From Elusimicrobiota bacterium (GTDB lineage: Bacteria; CG03): 9,482 nucleotides of DNA. The stretch covers positions 1 through 9,482 of the forward strand of contig JAGHAG010000044.1 of the NCBI GenBank assembly GCA_021161625.1. The letters run 5' to 3'. The number at the start of each line of letters is the position of its first letter. Within the stretch, counting starts at the first letter, position 1. The notes under the pieces are model-generated. The model saw only the letters and a list, made by a program, of their open reading frames with translations, did not search any database and had not been told where the DNA came from. Below, piece after piece: positions 1-7,193 of the stretch. A program made the translations under genes and the position numbers.

Positions 1-1184
1 AAAGAGTTCTCAATGACAGTATAAATGTATATGTTTTTGAGGACATCACAGAAAAAAAAGAAATCACCCTTGAAAGAGACCGTCTTTCAGAAATTATTTC
101 AAAAATTGGTGCAGGACTTGTTGTTTTCAGAAAAACAGGTGAAATTCTTTTTACAAACAGATTTATTGAAAAAGTTTTTGGAAGTATAGGAGAGAATTGT
201 AAAATTCTGCTTGAAGAAATGAATTGCCCAATTGATGACATACAACAGAAAATAGAAGAAAAAAAAGTTGCTGTTAAAGAGATTAAATTCGGGGAGATGT
301 ATTTTATGGCAAGTTTTTCAGAAATTTTATGGGATGGTGAAATTAACTATCTTTGCATTTTAAAAGACATAACCCCTCTTGTAGTGGCACGGGAGGAGTT
401 AAAAGAAAGAGTTGCAGAATTGCGTAAAGAGAAATTGCACACATTGAGTATTCTTGAAGATTTAAAGCAGGCAAATGACAGAATAAGAGCCATGCAAAAT
501 GCTCTTATTCATAGAGAGCGTCTTGCAACAATTGGGGAAATTGCAGCAGGAGTTGCACATGAATTAAACAATCCCCTTACAGCAATTATGACATATACAG
601 ACCTTCTGGATGATAAAAAACTTACAGATGAAGAAAAAGAGTACATTTCAAAGATAAGACTTTCAGCAAAAAGAATGCAGAGAACTGTTCAGAATCTTCT
701 CACATATAGCAGGGCTAAATCAAAAGGAAAGAGCACTTCAAATATAAACGATGTTATAAAAGATTCATTGGATTTTATGGAACCCTCTTTAAAAAGAGAG
801 GATGTTGCTGTGGAACTTTTTCTTTCAGATGTTCCTGAAACACCTCTTGACAGAGACGAACTTTCAGGTGTTTTTGTAAATCTTTTTACCAATGCAATAA
901 ACGCCTTAAAGGAAAAGCAGGAAAAGAAGATTGAAATAAAAAGTTTTTTTGATGAAAAACAGAAAAAAATTTTTGTCCTTTTCAAAGACAATGGTTGCGG
1001 AATTGATGAAAAAAATCTGGGAAAAATTTTTGAAATTTTTTTCACGACCCGTGAGGATGGCAATGGAATTGGTCTTGCAGTTGCAAGAAATATTGTAAGA
1101 GATCACGGTGGTGAAATTTCTGTGAAAAGTAAAAAAGGGGAGTGGACAGAGTTTTCCCTTGAGTTCCCCATCGGGGGGGGGTAA
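1..1184 (+). CDS. PAS-domain sensor histidine kinase, 5'-truncated by window edge
   Basis: The frame is open back to the first bases, so the Met codon at 219 is internal and the true start lies upstream. The visible protein begins with the end of one PAS-like unit (FEDITEKKE, about 40-60). A second PAS-like unit follows (about 78-380, ending ILKDITPLVVAREE), then a coiled-coil linker (about 390-510). The HisKA H-box is AHELNNPL, with the phospho-accepting His codon at 558-560. The HATPase domain shows an N-box with Asn codons at 879 and 891, G1 DNGCGID from 987, F-box IFEIFFTT and G2 GNGIGLAVA near 1059-1085, so all catalytic motifs look intact. Family knowledge: it autophosphorylates and passes phosphate to a receiver Asp. 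The adjacent REC-containing gene is the obvious partner (inference). No membrane segment is visible in this part; the sensor end is missing. It ends in a nine-G run just before the stop. Confidence 0.93.
   Translation, partial: RVLNDSINVYVFEDITEKKEITLERDRLSEIISKIGAGLVVFRKTGEILFTNRFIEKVFGSIGENCKILLEEMNCPIDDIQQKIEEKKVAVKEIKFGEMYFMASFSEILWDGEINYLCILKDITPLVVAREELKERVAELRKEKLHTLSILEDLKQANDRIRAMQNALIHRERLATIGEIAAGVAHELNNPLTAIMTYTDLLDDKKLTDEEKEYISKIRLSAKRMQRTVQNLLTYSRAKSKGKSTSNINDVIKDSLDFMEPSLKREDVAVELFLSDVPETPLDRDELSGVFVNLFTNAINALKEKQEKKIEIKSFFDEKQKKIFVLFKDNGCGIDEKNLGKIFEIFFTTREDGNGIGLAVARNIVRDHGGEISVKSKKGEWTEFSLEFPIGGG
1173..1181 (+). promoter_or_regulatory. G9 tract, probable ribosome-binding site of the hybrid kinase
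   Basis: Nine consecutive G residues encode the last Gly codons of the upstream kinase and end six bases before the ATG at 1188. This is the only purine/G-rich element at Shine-Dalgarno distance, so it probably serves as the ribosome-binding site. Such a G-run stands out in AT-rich DNA and is prone to slippage. A length change would alter only the last few residues of the upstream kinase, but could alter the strength of initiation at 1188. Confidence 0.4.
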
Positions 1185-1187
1185 ACG

Positions 1188-2792
1188 ATGAAGATTTTAA
1201 TTGTTGATGATGAAGATTTCATAGTTTCTTCTATAAGTAAAATTTTAGAAAAAGAGGGATTTGAAGTTGAAGGCGCAGGCAGGGTTTTGGAAGCAAAAGA
1301 AAAATTAAAACAAAAGTCCTTTGACCTTATTCTGAGTGATGTAAAGATGCCAGGAGAAAGTGGTATTTCACTTATGGATTATATAAGAGAAAAAGGAATT
1401 GAGACAGGAATTGTTTTTATGACAGGATACGGTGATATAAAAGATGCTGTAAGCGTAATGAAGAAGGGTGCTTTTGATTATATTACAAAGCCATTTGACA
1501 GAGAAATTCTCTTAAATGTTGTGAAAAAGTATTTTGAAGAAAGAAAACTAAAAAAAGAACTTGAAAAGGCAAAAAGCATAGTAGGACTTTATAGAATAGC
1601 CCTTACAGTTGCAAGAATTTCATCTATGGATGAAATTCTTGATGAAATCACTTCAATCTGCAGAGAACAGATTTTGTGCGATGGTGGTTCTGTTGGAATT
1701 GTTGATGAAGAGACAGATTCTGTTTTTATCAGAAGAGCATGGGGCATGAGAAAAGAAAAAGCAGAGGGCACAATCTGGAAAATTGGGAAAAGACCCTCAG
1801 GGTTTGCTGTAAAGGAAAGAAGAGGAATTATCATAAACGGACCCCTAAACACACATCCATTTTTTAAGGGAGAGGAAGTTTTTGAGCCAATAAAATCAGG
1901 AATGAGTATTCCAATGCTTCTTGGTGAAAGAGTTGTTGGGGTGCTCAACTTTAAGAGGATTAAAATAGAAAAGCCATTTACAGAGGAAGATTTAGAAAAA
2001 GGTTTTGTTCTTGCGGAAATTTCAGCCCTTGCAATTTCAAATGCACGGCTTTTTGAAGAAATGAAAGAAATTGATGAACTGAAAAGCAAGTTTGTGCTTA
2101 CAGTTTCACACGAGATGAGAAATCCTTTGATGATTTTGAGCGCCAGTGTTGAGGTTTTAGAAAATTCAAAAAATCTGGATGAAGTGAGGAAGGTAATAGA
2201 GATTTTGAAGAGAAATGTTGAAAGAATGAAGTATCTTATAGACGACCTTCTGGACTATTCAAAGTTAGAAAAAGGCGAGTTAAAAATTACAAAAGAGAAA
2301 GTTTCATCCCGTAAAATTGTTCAGGCATCCATATCAGGTCTTAAACAAAGGGCTGAAAAGAAAAATATGGAAATAAAAACTTATGTTGAAGATTTTGAAA
2401 TCTTCTGTGATGCAAAAAGGATGGAGGAGGTTCTGGTAAATTTGATTGACAATGCAATAAAATATGCTCCACAGGGAACCCAGATTTTTGTGGGAGCAAA
2501 AAAGGAAGAAGACAGAGGTATTTTCTGGGTTGAAGATGAAGGGGTGCCAATCTCAAAAAAATTTCACAAGAAAATTTTTGAAAGATTTTTCAGAATAGAT
2601 ATGCCGCTCGCTTCAAAAAAGGGAAGTTTTGGGCTCGGGCTTTCAATTGTAAAGGAACTTGTTCGTCTTCACAAAGGAGAGGTTTTTATTGAAGCCCCAC
2701 CAGAAGGAAAAAACAAAGGAAATAAGTTTATAGTTGTTCTTCCAATAGAAAACCCAGCCCCGCTTAGCGGAGCTGGGCGGGGTGACAAATGA
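1188..2792 (+). CDS. Hybrid response regulator/histidine kinase (REC-GAF-HisKA-HATPase)
   Basis: The protein has 534 residues. A receiver domain (1-120) has acidic pocket D7/D8, phospho-acceptor D51 in LILSDVKMPG, T79 and K101 (KPF). A GAF-like sensor domain spans about 135-288 and leads through a short helix into HisKA, with H308 in SHEMRNPL. The HATPase domain (about 405-520) has N-box N418/N422, F-box FERFFR and G2 FGLGLSIV. There is no transmembrane segment, so it is cytoplasmic. The order with REC first suggests it receives phosphate from another kinase, probably the adjacent one, and tunes its own kinase output (inference). One oddity is the G1 box, which reads DEGVPI (450-455) where DxGxG is usual, so the second Gly is Pro454. 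The last roughly 14 residues, after the normal HATPase end (VVLPI), are encoded by a GC-rich hairpin. The ATG at 1188 is in the same frame as the preceding gene, separated only by TAA ACG. Confidence 0.93.
   Translation: MKILIVDDEDFIVSSISKILEKEGFEVEGAGRVLEAKEKLKQKSFDLILSDVKMPGESGISLMDYIREKGIETGIVFMTGYGDIKDAVSVMKKGAFDYITKPFDREILLNVVKKYFEERKLKKELEKAKSIVGLYRIALTVARISSMDEILDEITSICREQILCDGGSVGIVDEETDSVFIRRAWGMRKEKAEGTIWKIGKRPSGFAVKERRGIIINGPLNTHPFFKGEEVFEPIKSGMSIPMLLGERVVGVLNFKRIKIEKPFTEEDLEKGFVLAEISALAISNARLFEEMKEIDELKSKFVLTVSHEMRNPLMILSASVEVLENSKNLDEVRKVIEILKRNVERMKYLIDDLLDYSKLEKGELKITKEKVSSRKIVQASISGLKQRAEKKNMEIKTYVEDFEIFCDAKRMEEVLVNLIDNAIKYAPQGTQIFVGAKKEEDRGIFWVEDEGVPISKKFHKKIFERFFRIDMPLASKKGSFGLGLSIVKELVRLHKGEVFIEAPPEGKNKGNKFIVVLPIENPAPLSGAGRGDK
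2753..2777 (+). repeat. GC-rich tri-loop hairpin within the 3' end of the hybrid kinase
   Basis: Arms CCCAGC/GCTGGG (2753-2758, 2772-2777) and CCGC/GCGG (2760-2763, 2767-2770) pair around a TTA loop with one internal C/A mismatch. A competing pairing, CCCCGC (2758-2763) with GCGGGG (2777-2782), is also possible, so two mutually exclusive hairpins can be drawn. No T-tract follows, so it is not a standard intrinsic terminator. It is translated as the end of the hybrid kinase. It resembles the tri-loop hairpins near 6984-7109 in GC content and loop size, which suggests a dispersed REP-like family (inference). Confidence 0.6.
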
Positions 2793-2793
2793 A

Positions 2794-2833
2794 GCGAAAT
2801 TAGGAAATTGGGAGATTATGAAATTAGGGAAGA
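2794..2833 (+). repeat. Degenerate period-8 tandem repeat (consensus NNGAAATT)
   Basis: There are four successive octamers (2794-2801, 2802-2809, 2810-2817, 2818-2825) and a decayed fifth. All end in ATT, and three end in GAAATT. The fourth unit supplies the ATG at 2818, and the third supplies GGGAG just upstream of it. Similar period-8 units occur in the gap at 7117-7223. Confidence 0.6.
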
Positions 2834-5800
2834 TCGCGACCCAACGAAGTCGGAGGAGCATATTTCTATCCACTATCCTCTATCCACTTTCCTCTTTTCT
2901 CTGTCCTCTATCCTCTTTCCACTATCCACTATTCACTATTCGCTGTTTGCTATTTGCAATTCACTGCTCACCGCTCACTATTTTGTTTTTGTTTTTTTTT
3001 AAAACAATTGCCTTTGCTTCGGGTTTAGTTTATGAAGACACTTCCACAGCATTTTCAAATGGAGAACTGAAAGACCTTGTAATTTACAACGACACACTCA
3101 GGGCTGAAAACAGGTGGATAGAAAAAAATCCACCGCCTTTTTCATTGAGGAGTTTTGCAATTGCAGGGGGGGAGAGGATTGTTCTTTTTGGAGGAACAAG
3201 TTCAACAAGTACATGGGATACTAATTTCTACAGTTCCCGAACATTTTTATTTGATGCAAACACTCAAAACTGGAATGAAATTTCAGTAAGTTCCCATCCT
3301 GCTAAAAGAATTGATTGTGCAATGGCAGAAGATGGAGGCGGAAAATTTATTCTTTTTGGTGGAGTTGGAGAAAGTGGTGAATTTTCAGACACCTGGATTT
3401 TTGATGGAGAAAACTGGTATCAGGCAACTCCCTCAACAAACCCTTCAAGAAGGCAGGACTTTTCAATGGCAAAACTTGAAGAAGGAAAAATTCTTCTTTT
3501 TGGTGGTTATTCTCAGGGGAAATATCTTTCGGATACATGGATTTTTGACACCCAGTTAGAGGACTGGAGCAGGGTGGATACATCAAGTTATCCCTCAGCA
3601 AGAGCAAACTTTGCTCTTTCAAATTGTGGGGATGGAAAAATTATTTTATACGGAGGAAGACAGGGAGACAAATTTTTTTCAGACACATGGATTTTTGATG
3701 GAGTAAACTGGCAGGAAGTTTATCCATCTGAAAATCCGGATAAAAGATTTAATCTTTCAATTACCTGGGATGAAAAAATAAAAAGGGTTATTCTTTTTGG
3801 TGGGGAACACAAAGATTTTGCATCCCAGCCACCTGAATATCCTGAAAACCTCTGGTTTTTCAATCCACAGACAAATGAATGGAAGGAGATTTCACCCTTT
3901 ACTCTATCTCCTCCGGGAAGAGAATTTTATGGCTTTGCCCATTTAAAAAATTACGGCAACCTTCTTCTGGGTGGTTCATACATAGAGGGTTCAACAGAAA
4001 CAATAAGAGGGGATTTCTGGGTTTATTTTGTTTCCTCATCAGGAACATACACAACAAAAGTTTATGACACAGGTGTTTCTGTAAATCCCGTCACTTACAA
4101 AAAAATTTCATGGAGTAAAATTGGAGGAACTGTAAAATTTCAGGTTGCTGGTTCTTCAGATGGAATTAACTTTACATTTATGGGGCCTCAAGGAGAGGGA
4201 AGTTTTTATGAAACATCTGGTTCACAAGTTCTTCTTATTGACGGCAAGAGGTTTTTCAGGGCAAAACTTTTTTATGAAGTTCCACCTGATGAAATTTCAC
4301 TTTATTATGTTGACTGGCTTAAAGTTCAATACAGCCACAAGCCCGAATCCCCGCAACTTTATGCAAAACGTCTGGGTGATGGCGAAACAACCTCCCTTAC
4401 AGAACCATACTTTTACTGGTATAATTCCTATGATGCAGATCAGGATGAACACACCTATGAAATTCAGGTTTCAACGGATTTGAATTTTTCTGTCTACAAG
4501 TCCTCTTCTGGAATTGCTGAATATACTGAAGAGTATTCTTTTTTTAACAAAATTTTTCTTTCAGAGGGGAAATACTACTGGCGGGTTCGCTCAAAAGATG
4601 ATCTGGAGGAAAGTGAATGGTCGGATGTGTGGAGTTTTTTTGTTGACACAACTCCGCCTGCAAATATAACCACTCTTTCTGCACTCAAGGTTTCCTCGCA
4701 AAAGGGAAGTATTCTTTTAAGCTGGATTTATACAGGAGATGACGGTCTTTCAGGTGCCTCAACAGGTTTTGTGCACATAAAGTATAAAAGGTATTTACCC
4801 ATTTTGGTCTGGACAGACCCGGATGTTATTGAGGAGATAAAAATTTCCACTCATTTTGCTCCTGGAGAGGGTGGGAGTTTTGTTGTAACAGGTCTTTCCA
4901 ATGGCACAAGTTACTATTTTGCGGTCGCCATTGAAGATGAAGCAGTAGAAGATGGGAAAAACCTTTCAGAAATATCAAACAATGCTTTCTCGTGGACTGC
5001 ATCCCCGCCTGAGATAACAATCACAAATCCTTCAATATACGAAACTTTTTCAGAAACTGTGACTGTCTCATGGGAAATTCACGACAGGGATTATGAAGAA
5101 CACCTTACAGAGATTTTTTTAAGCATAAATTCAGGAGTCAGTTTCACAAAAATTGCCGATGGGCTTTCAGATTCTACAACTTTTTACCATATAAACACCT
5201 TTGCCTTTCACAATTCAACAAGCTGTTTTATAAAAATTGTTTCAAGCGATGCGGTTCTTTCAAGTGAGGCAGTATCTAGCCAGTTTGAAATAAAAAATAA
5301 AAATTATGCTCCTCAAATCACTATTCAAATTCCTGTTTCTTCTGAAACAATCACAGGGACAGAAAATTTTTCATGGGAAATTTCTGATACAAATCTTACA
5401 GATGAGCACTTTGTTTCAATTTATATTTCATCCAATAACGCAGATTTTGAAGAAATCGTCTCAAACATAACTCAAAACACCTATGAATTTCAGAGTTTTC
5501 TATATCCAAACGGAACATACTGGCTTCTTTTTGAGGTATGGGATAATGGGTCACCACCATTAAGTGATACACAGAAAGTTTCTGTTTACATTTATAATGA
5601 CAACCACGCCCCAACATCTTTTTCCCTGCTTCTTCCAGAAAATAACTCAACAATAAACACAAATACCGTGGATTTTTCATGGGAGCAGGCGATTGACTGG
5701 GATGAGGGAGATAAAGTTAGATATGAAATTATTTACTCAACAACATCAGATTTTAGTGTTTTTGAATCCAGTTTTACAGATGCAAACTTTTTTTCAGACG

Positions 5801-6876
5801 TTTTTCTTGATGGCAAGCAATATTTCTGGAAAGTTAGAGCACACGACACAAAAGGGCTTTTCCGCCAGTCAAATGAGGTTTTTAATTTTAGAGTTTCCGT
5901 GGGCTCTTTTGCTGTTTTTGAAATTTTCCCATCTGATGGAAGCATGAACGAAAATCTGTCACAGATTAAAATAAAATTTACAAAAGCAGTTCTGCCCTCA
6001 AGTATAAATGCAAACACAATTTCCTTAAAAGAAGATGCAGCACAAATAACTTATTCATATCTTCTTTCAGATGAAAACACAATAATTTACATCTCAACCT
6101 CTTTTTTGCCGAATAAGGTCTATGAAATCCAGTTCGGGGATTTAAAGGACAAAGACGGTGGGACTATTACAGGCAAAAAAAATTTTTCTTTTAAAACGCT
6201 TCTCCCTGCATATACTTCACAGACATTGAATTTATGTGACGGGATTGTTGTAAGGGTTTCAAGTTCATCTTTTGGGGAACCTTGTTTTATCAATCTCTCA
6301 ACAACAACATCTGGAGGGGATTTAAGGCAACTACTTGAAAGAAGTGCAAGTGCAAAGTTTTTATATGATTATTCTTATGAAATAAAAGCAGTGAATAAAA
6401 GCAATTCAGAGGTTATTCCTGCTGATAATCTGGAAGTAGAAATCCCTTTAAATTCTGTGAAGGGATTTGTAAACGGGATGCCTGTCTCAAAAATTTTTGT
6501 TCTAACTTTTTCAGGAAAGTGGCAGAAAGCACCACAGGAGCGTCTTTCAGACAGCATCAGATTTTTTTCAAAAACCGGGGTTTTTGCACTTGCAGGAATA
6601 AAACCTGCAAAAACTCTTACGCCTTCTGTGAGAAATATACCGAATCCTTTTTCTGATGAGACAGCAATTTATGTAAACGCCAGCGCATTTGTAAAAATAA
6701 GGGTTTTTGCTCTTTCAGGAGAAGAAGTTTTTAATGACTTTGTTTCTCCGTCTCAAATACCCTATGTCTGGAAGGGTGTTGATAAAAGTGGCAAGAACCT
6801 TCCTGATGGGATGTATATCCTTGAAGTGGAAACTGAAGGCAAAAAGCAAAGAAAATTGCTTGGTATAATAAAGTAG
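2818..6876 (+). CDS. Large secreted kelch / fibronectin-III-like / FlgD-like multidomain protein
   Basis: About 1352 residues from ATG 2818. The in-frame GTG at 2782 would add 12 residues; ATG is preferred because GGGAG lies just upstream, but the spacing is short and the start is uncertain. The leader is odd: residues 17-56 come from a 7-base DNA repeat and merge into LTILFLFFFKTIAFA, which looks like a signal-peptide core with cleavage near 3018. Six kelch blades follow (about 3172-4030), with LFGG/LYGG/LLGG motifs near 3187, 3352, 3496, 3646, 3793 and 3964 and recurrent DTWIFD strands. Next come a beta-sandwich-like stretch (4030-4330), Fn3/Ig-like modules (about 4333-4650, 4651-5010, 5014-5305, 5310-5610, 5610-5900), a Big_5-like domain (about 5910-6200), an unassigned stretch and a C-terminal FlgD/type IX-sorting-like domain (about 6610-6876, NIPNPFSDETAI ... 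GMYILEVETEGKKQRKLL). It is probably an exported, surface-attached protein. Binding partner and function are unknown; no enzymatic motif is recognised. Confidence 0.88.
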   Translation: MKLGKIATQRSRRSIFLSTILYPLSSFLCPLSSFHYPLFTIRCLLFAIHCSPLTILFLFFFKTIAFASGLVYEDTSTAFSNGELKDLVIYNDTLRAENRWIEKNPPPFSLRSFAIAGGERIVLFGGTSSTSTWDTNFYSSRTFLFDANTQNWNEISVSSHPAKRIDCAMAEDGGGKFILFGGVGESGEFSDTWIFDGENWYQATPSTNPSRRQDFSMAKLEEGKILLFGGYSQGKYLSDTWIFDTQLEDWSRVDTSSYPSARANFALSNCGDGKIILYGGRQGDKFFSDTWIFDGVNWQEVYPSENPDKRFNLSITWDEKIKRVILFGGEHKDFASQPPEYPENLWFFNPQTNEWKEISPFTLSPPGREFYGFAHLKNYGNLLLGGSYIEGSTETIRGDFWVYFVSSSGTYTTKVYDTGVSVNPVTYKKISWSKIGGTVKFQVAGSSDGINFTFMGPQGEGSFYETSGSQVLLIDGKRFFRAKLFYEVPPDEISLYYVDWLKVQYSHKPESPQLYAKRLGDGETTSLTEPYFYWYNSYDADQDEHTYEIQVSTDLNFSVYKSSSGIAEYTEEYSFFNKIFLSEGKYYWRVRSKDDLEESEWSDVWSFFVDTTPPANITTLSALKVSSQKGSILLSWIYTGDDGLSGASTGFVHIKYKRYLPILVWTDPDVIEEIKISTHFAPGEGGSFVVTGLSNGTSYYFAVAIEDEAVEDGKNLSEISNNAFSWTASPPEITITNPSIYETFSETVTVSWEIHDRDYEEHLTEIFLSINSGVSFTKIADGLSDSTTFYHINTFAFHNSTSCFIKIVSSDAVLSSEAVSSQFEIKNKNYAPQITIQIPVSSETITGTENFSWEISDTNLTDEHFVSIYISSNNADFEEIVSNITQNTYEFQSFLYPNGTYWLLFEVWDNGSPPLSDTQKVSVYIYNDNHAPTSFSLLLPENNSTINTNTVDFSWEQAIDWDEGDKVRYEIIYSTTSDFSVFESSFTDANFFSDVFLDGKQYFWKVRAHDTKGLFRQSNEVFNFRVSVGSFAVFEIFPSDGSMNENLSQIKIKFTKAVLPSSINANTISLKEDAAQITYSYLLSDENTIIYISTSFLPNKVYEIQFGDLKDKDGGTITGKKNFSFKTLLPAYTSQTLNLCDGIVVRVSSSSFGEPCFINLSTTTSGGDLRQLLERSASAKFLYDYSYEIKAVNKSNSEVIPADNLEVEIPLNSVKGFVNGMPVSKIFVLTFSGKWQKAPQERLSDSIRFFSKTGVFALAGIKPAKTLTPSVRNIPNPFSDETAIYVNASAFVKIRVFALSGEEVFNDFVSPSQIPYVWKGVDKSGKNLPDGMYILEVETEGKKQRKLLGIIK
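2866..2984 (+). repeat. 17-unit degenerate heptamer array (consensus CTATCCA/CTATTCG)
   Basis: Reading in steps of seven from 2866 gives 17 uninterrupted units. Nearly all begin CT and have T at position 4: CTATCCA-like units first, CTTTCCT/CTGTCCT variants in the middle, CTATTCG/CTGTTTG from 2936, and decayed units at the end. Because 7 is not a multiple of 3, each frame cycles through the same codons every 21 bases, giving a heptapeptide repeat (LYPLSSF, LCPLSSF and later HCSPLTI in the frame of the large secreted gene). All three forward frames are open across it. It resembles in kind the heptameric STRR repeats of heterocystous cyanobacteria; relationship is not implied. Confidence 0.85.
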
Positions 6877-6879
6877 AAA

Positions 6880-6964
6880 AGAGAGGAAAGTGGACAGAGG
6901 AAAGAGGAAAGAATGACAAATTAAAAATTAAAAATGAAAAATTTGAAATTTACAATTTGCAATG
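6880..6964 (-). repeat. Degenerate period-7 repeat, inverted relative to the array at 2866
   Basis: Units ending GG (6880-6886, 6887-6893, 6894-6900, 6901-6907) have consensus AAAGAGG. Its complement, CCTCTTT, matches the CTTTCCT/CTGTCCT part of the array at 2866-2984. After a one-base phase slip, eight more heptads (6909-6964) follow, mostly of form NNAAATT or AAAAATG. The stretch begins four bases after the TAG stop (6874-6876) of the large secreted gene. Confidence 0.65.
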
Positions 6965-7116
6965 TTTACTGCTCGTGGTTCTGGCGTCAGGGACGCTCGC
7001 GTGAGATGGCTCGCTCTCCGTCCGCTGCGGACTTATTGCAAAATTCCTCGCTCCCAGAGCCCTGCCTGCCAGAAGCCACTCGCAATGTAGCTGCAGACCC
7101 TTGGTCTGCTGTAAAA
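6965..7116. other. GC-rich non-coding block with three tri-loop hairpins
   Basis: By eye the composition is about 60% GC over 6969-7110, far above the surrounding AT-rich DNA. Three perfect short hairpins with three-base loops are visible: GCGTC-AGG-GACGC (6984-6996), GTCCG-CTG-CGGAC (7020-7032) and GCAGACC-CTT-GGTCTGC (7093-7109). None is followed by a T-tract. Open frames of 64-72 codons cross it on both strands, but they have no ribosome-binding site or recognisable protein character, so I do not call a gene. It could be a dispersed intergenic repeat, a structured RNA, or transferred sequence; the sequence alone does not decide. Confidence 0.5.
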
Positions 7117-7184
7117 GTGACAAGGTGACTAAGTGACGAAGTGACAAAGAAAAGTGGAAAGGCGAGAAGGTAGAAAGGTAAATG
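7117..7184 (+). repeat. Degenerate period-8 tandem repeat (GTGACNAA family)
   Basis: Four direct octamers at 7117, 7125, 7133 and 7141 share GTGAC followed by a purine-rich tail. After a short interruption, G/A-rich units continue with roughly the same period (7154-7184, consensus about GGNRGAAA). There is no open frame with protein character across it. Confidence 0.65.
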
Positions 7185-7193
7185 AAAACAGGA

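Noticed and set aside
219..221. ATG 219 as start of the first kinase
   Set aside because: The frame is open upstream to the window edge and encodes PAS-like sequence, so this Met is internal.
689..1106. Antisense open frames of 124 and 66 codons opposite the first kinase
   Set aside because: They are shadows of the HATPase domain, whose motifs on the + strand are unambiguous; they are Ser/Lys/Phe-rich from complementing AT-rich codons.
2866..2984. CRISPR-like array
   Set aside because: Units are seven bases, contiguous and degenerate, with no spacers and no cas genes.
2808..3002. A separate 64-codon membrane peptide from TTG 2808
   Set aside because: Its hydrophobicity is a by-product of the heptamer array, which is hydrophobic in all three frames; kept only as a possible slippage partner.
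4643..4670. A TTGACA box and a TATAAC box 16 bases apart, resembling a sigma-70 promoter
   Set aside because: It lies within well-conserved Fn3-like coding sequence (FVDTTPPANIT) and in AT-rich DNA such matches arise by chance; nothing starts downstream.
7093..7109. Hairpin GCAGACC-CTT-GGTCTGC as a terminator
   Set aside because: No T-tract follows on either strand; it is better grouped with the other tri-loop hairpins.
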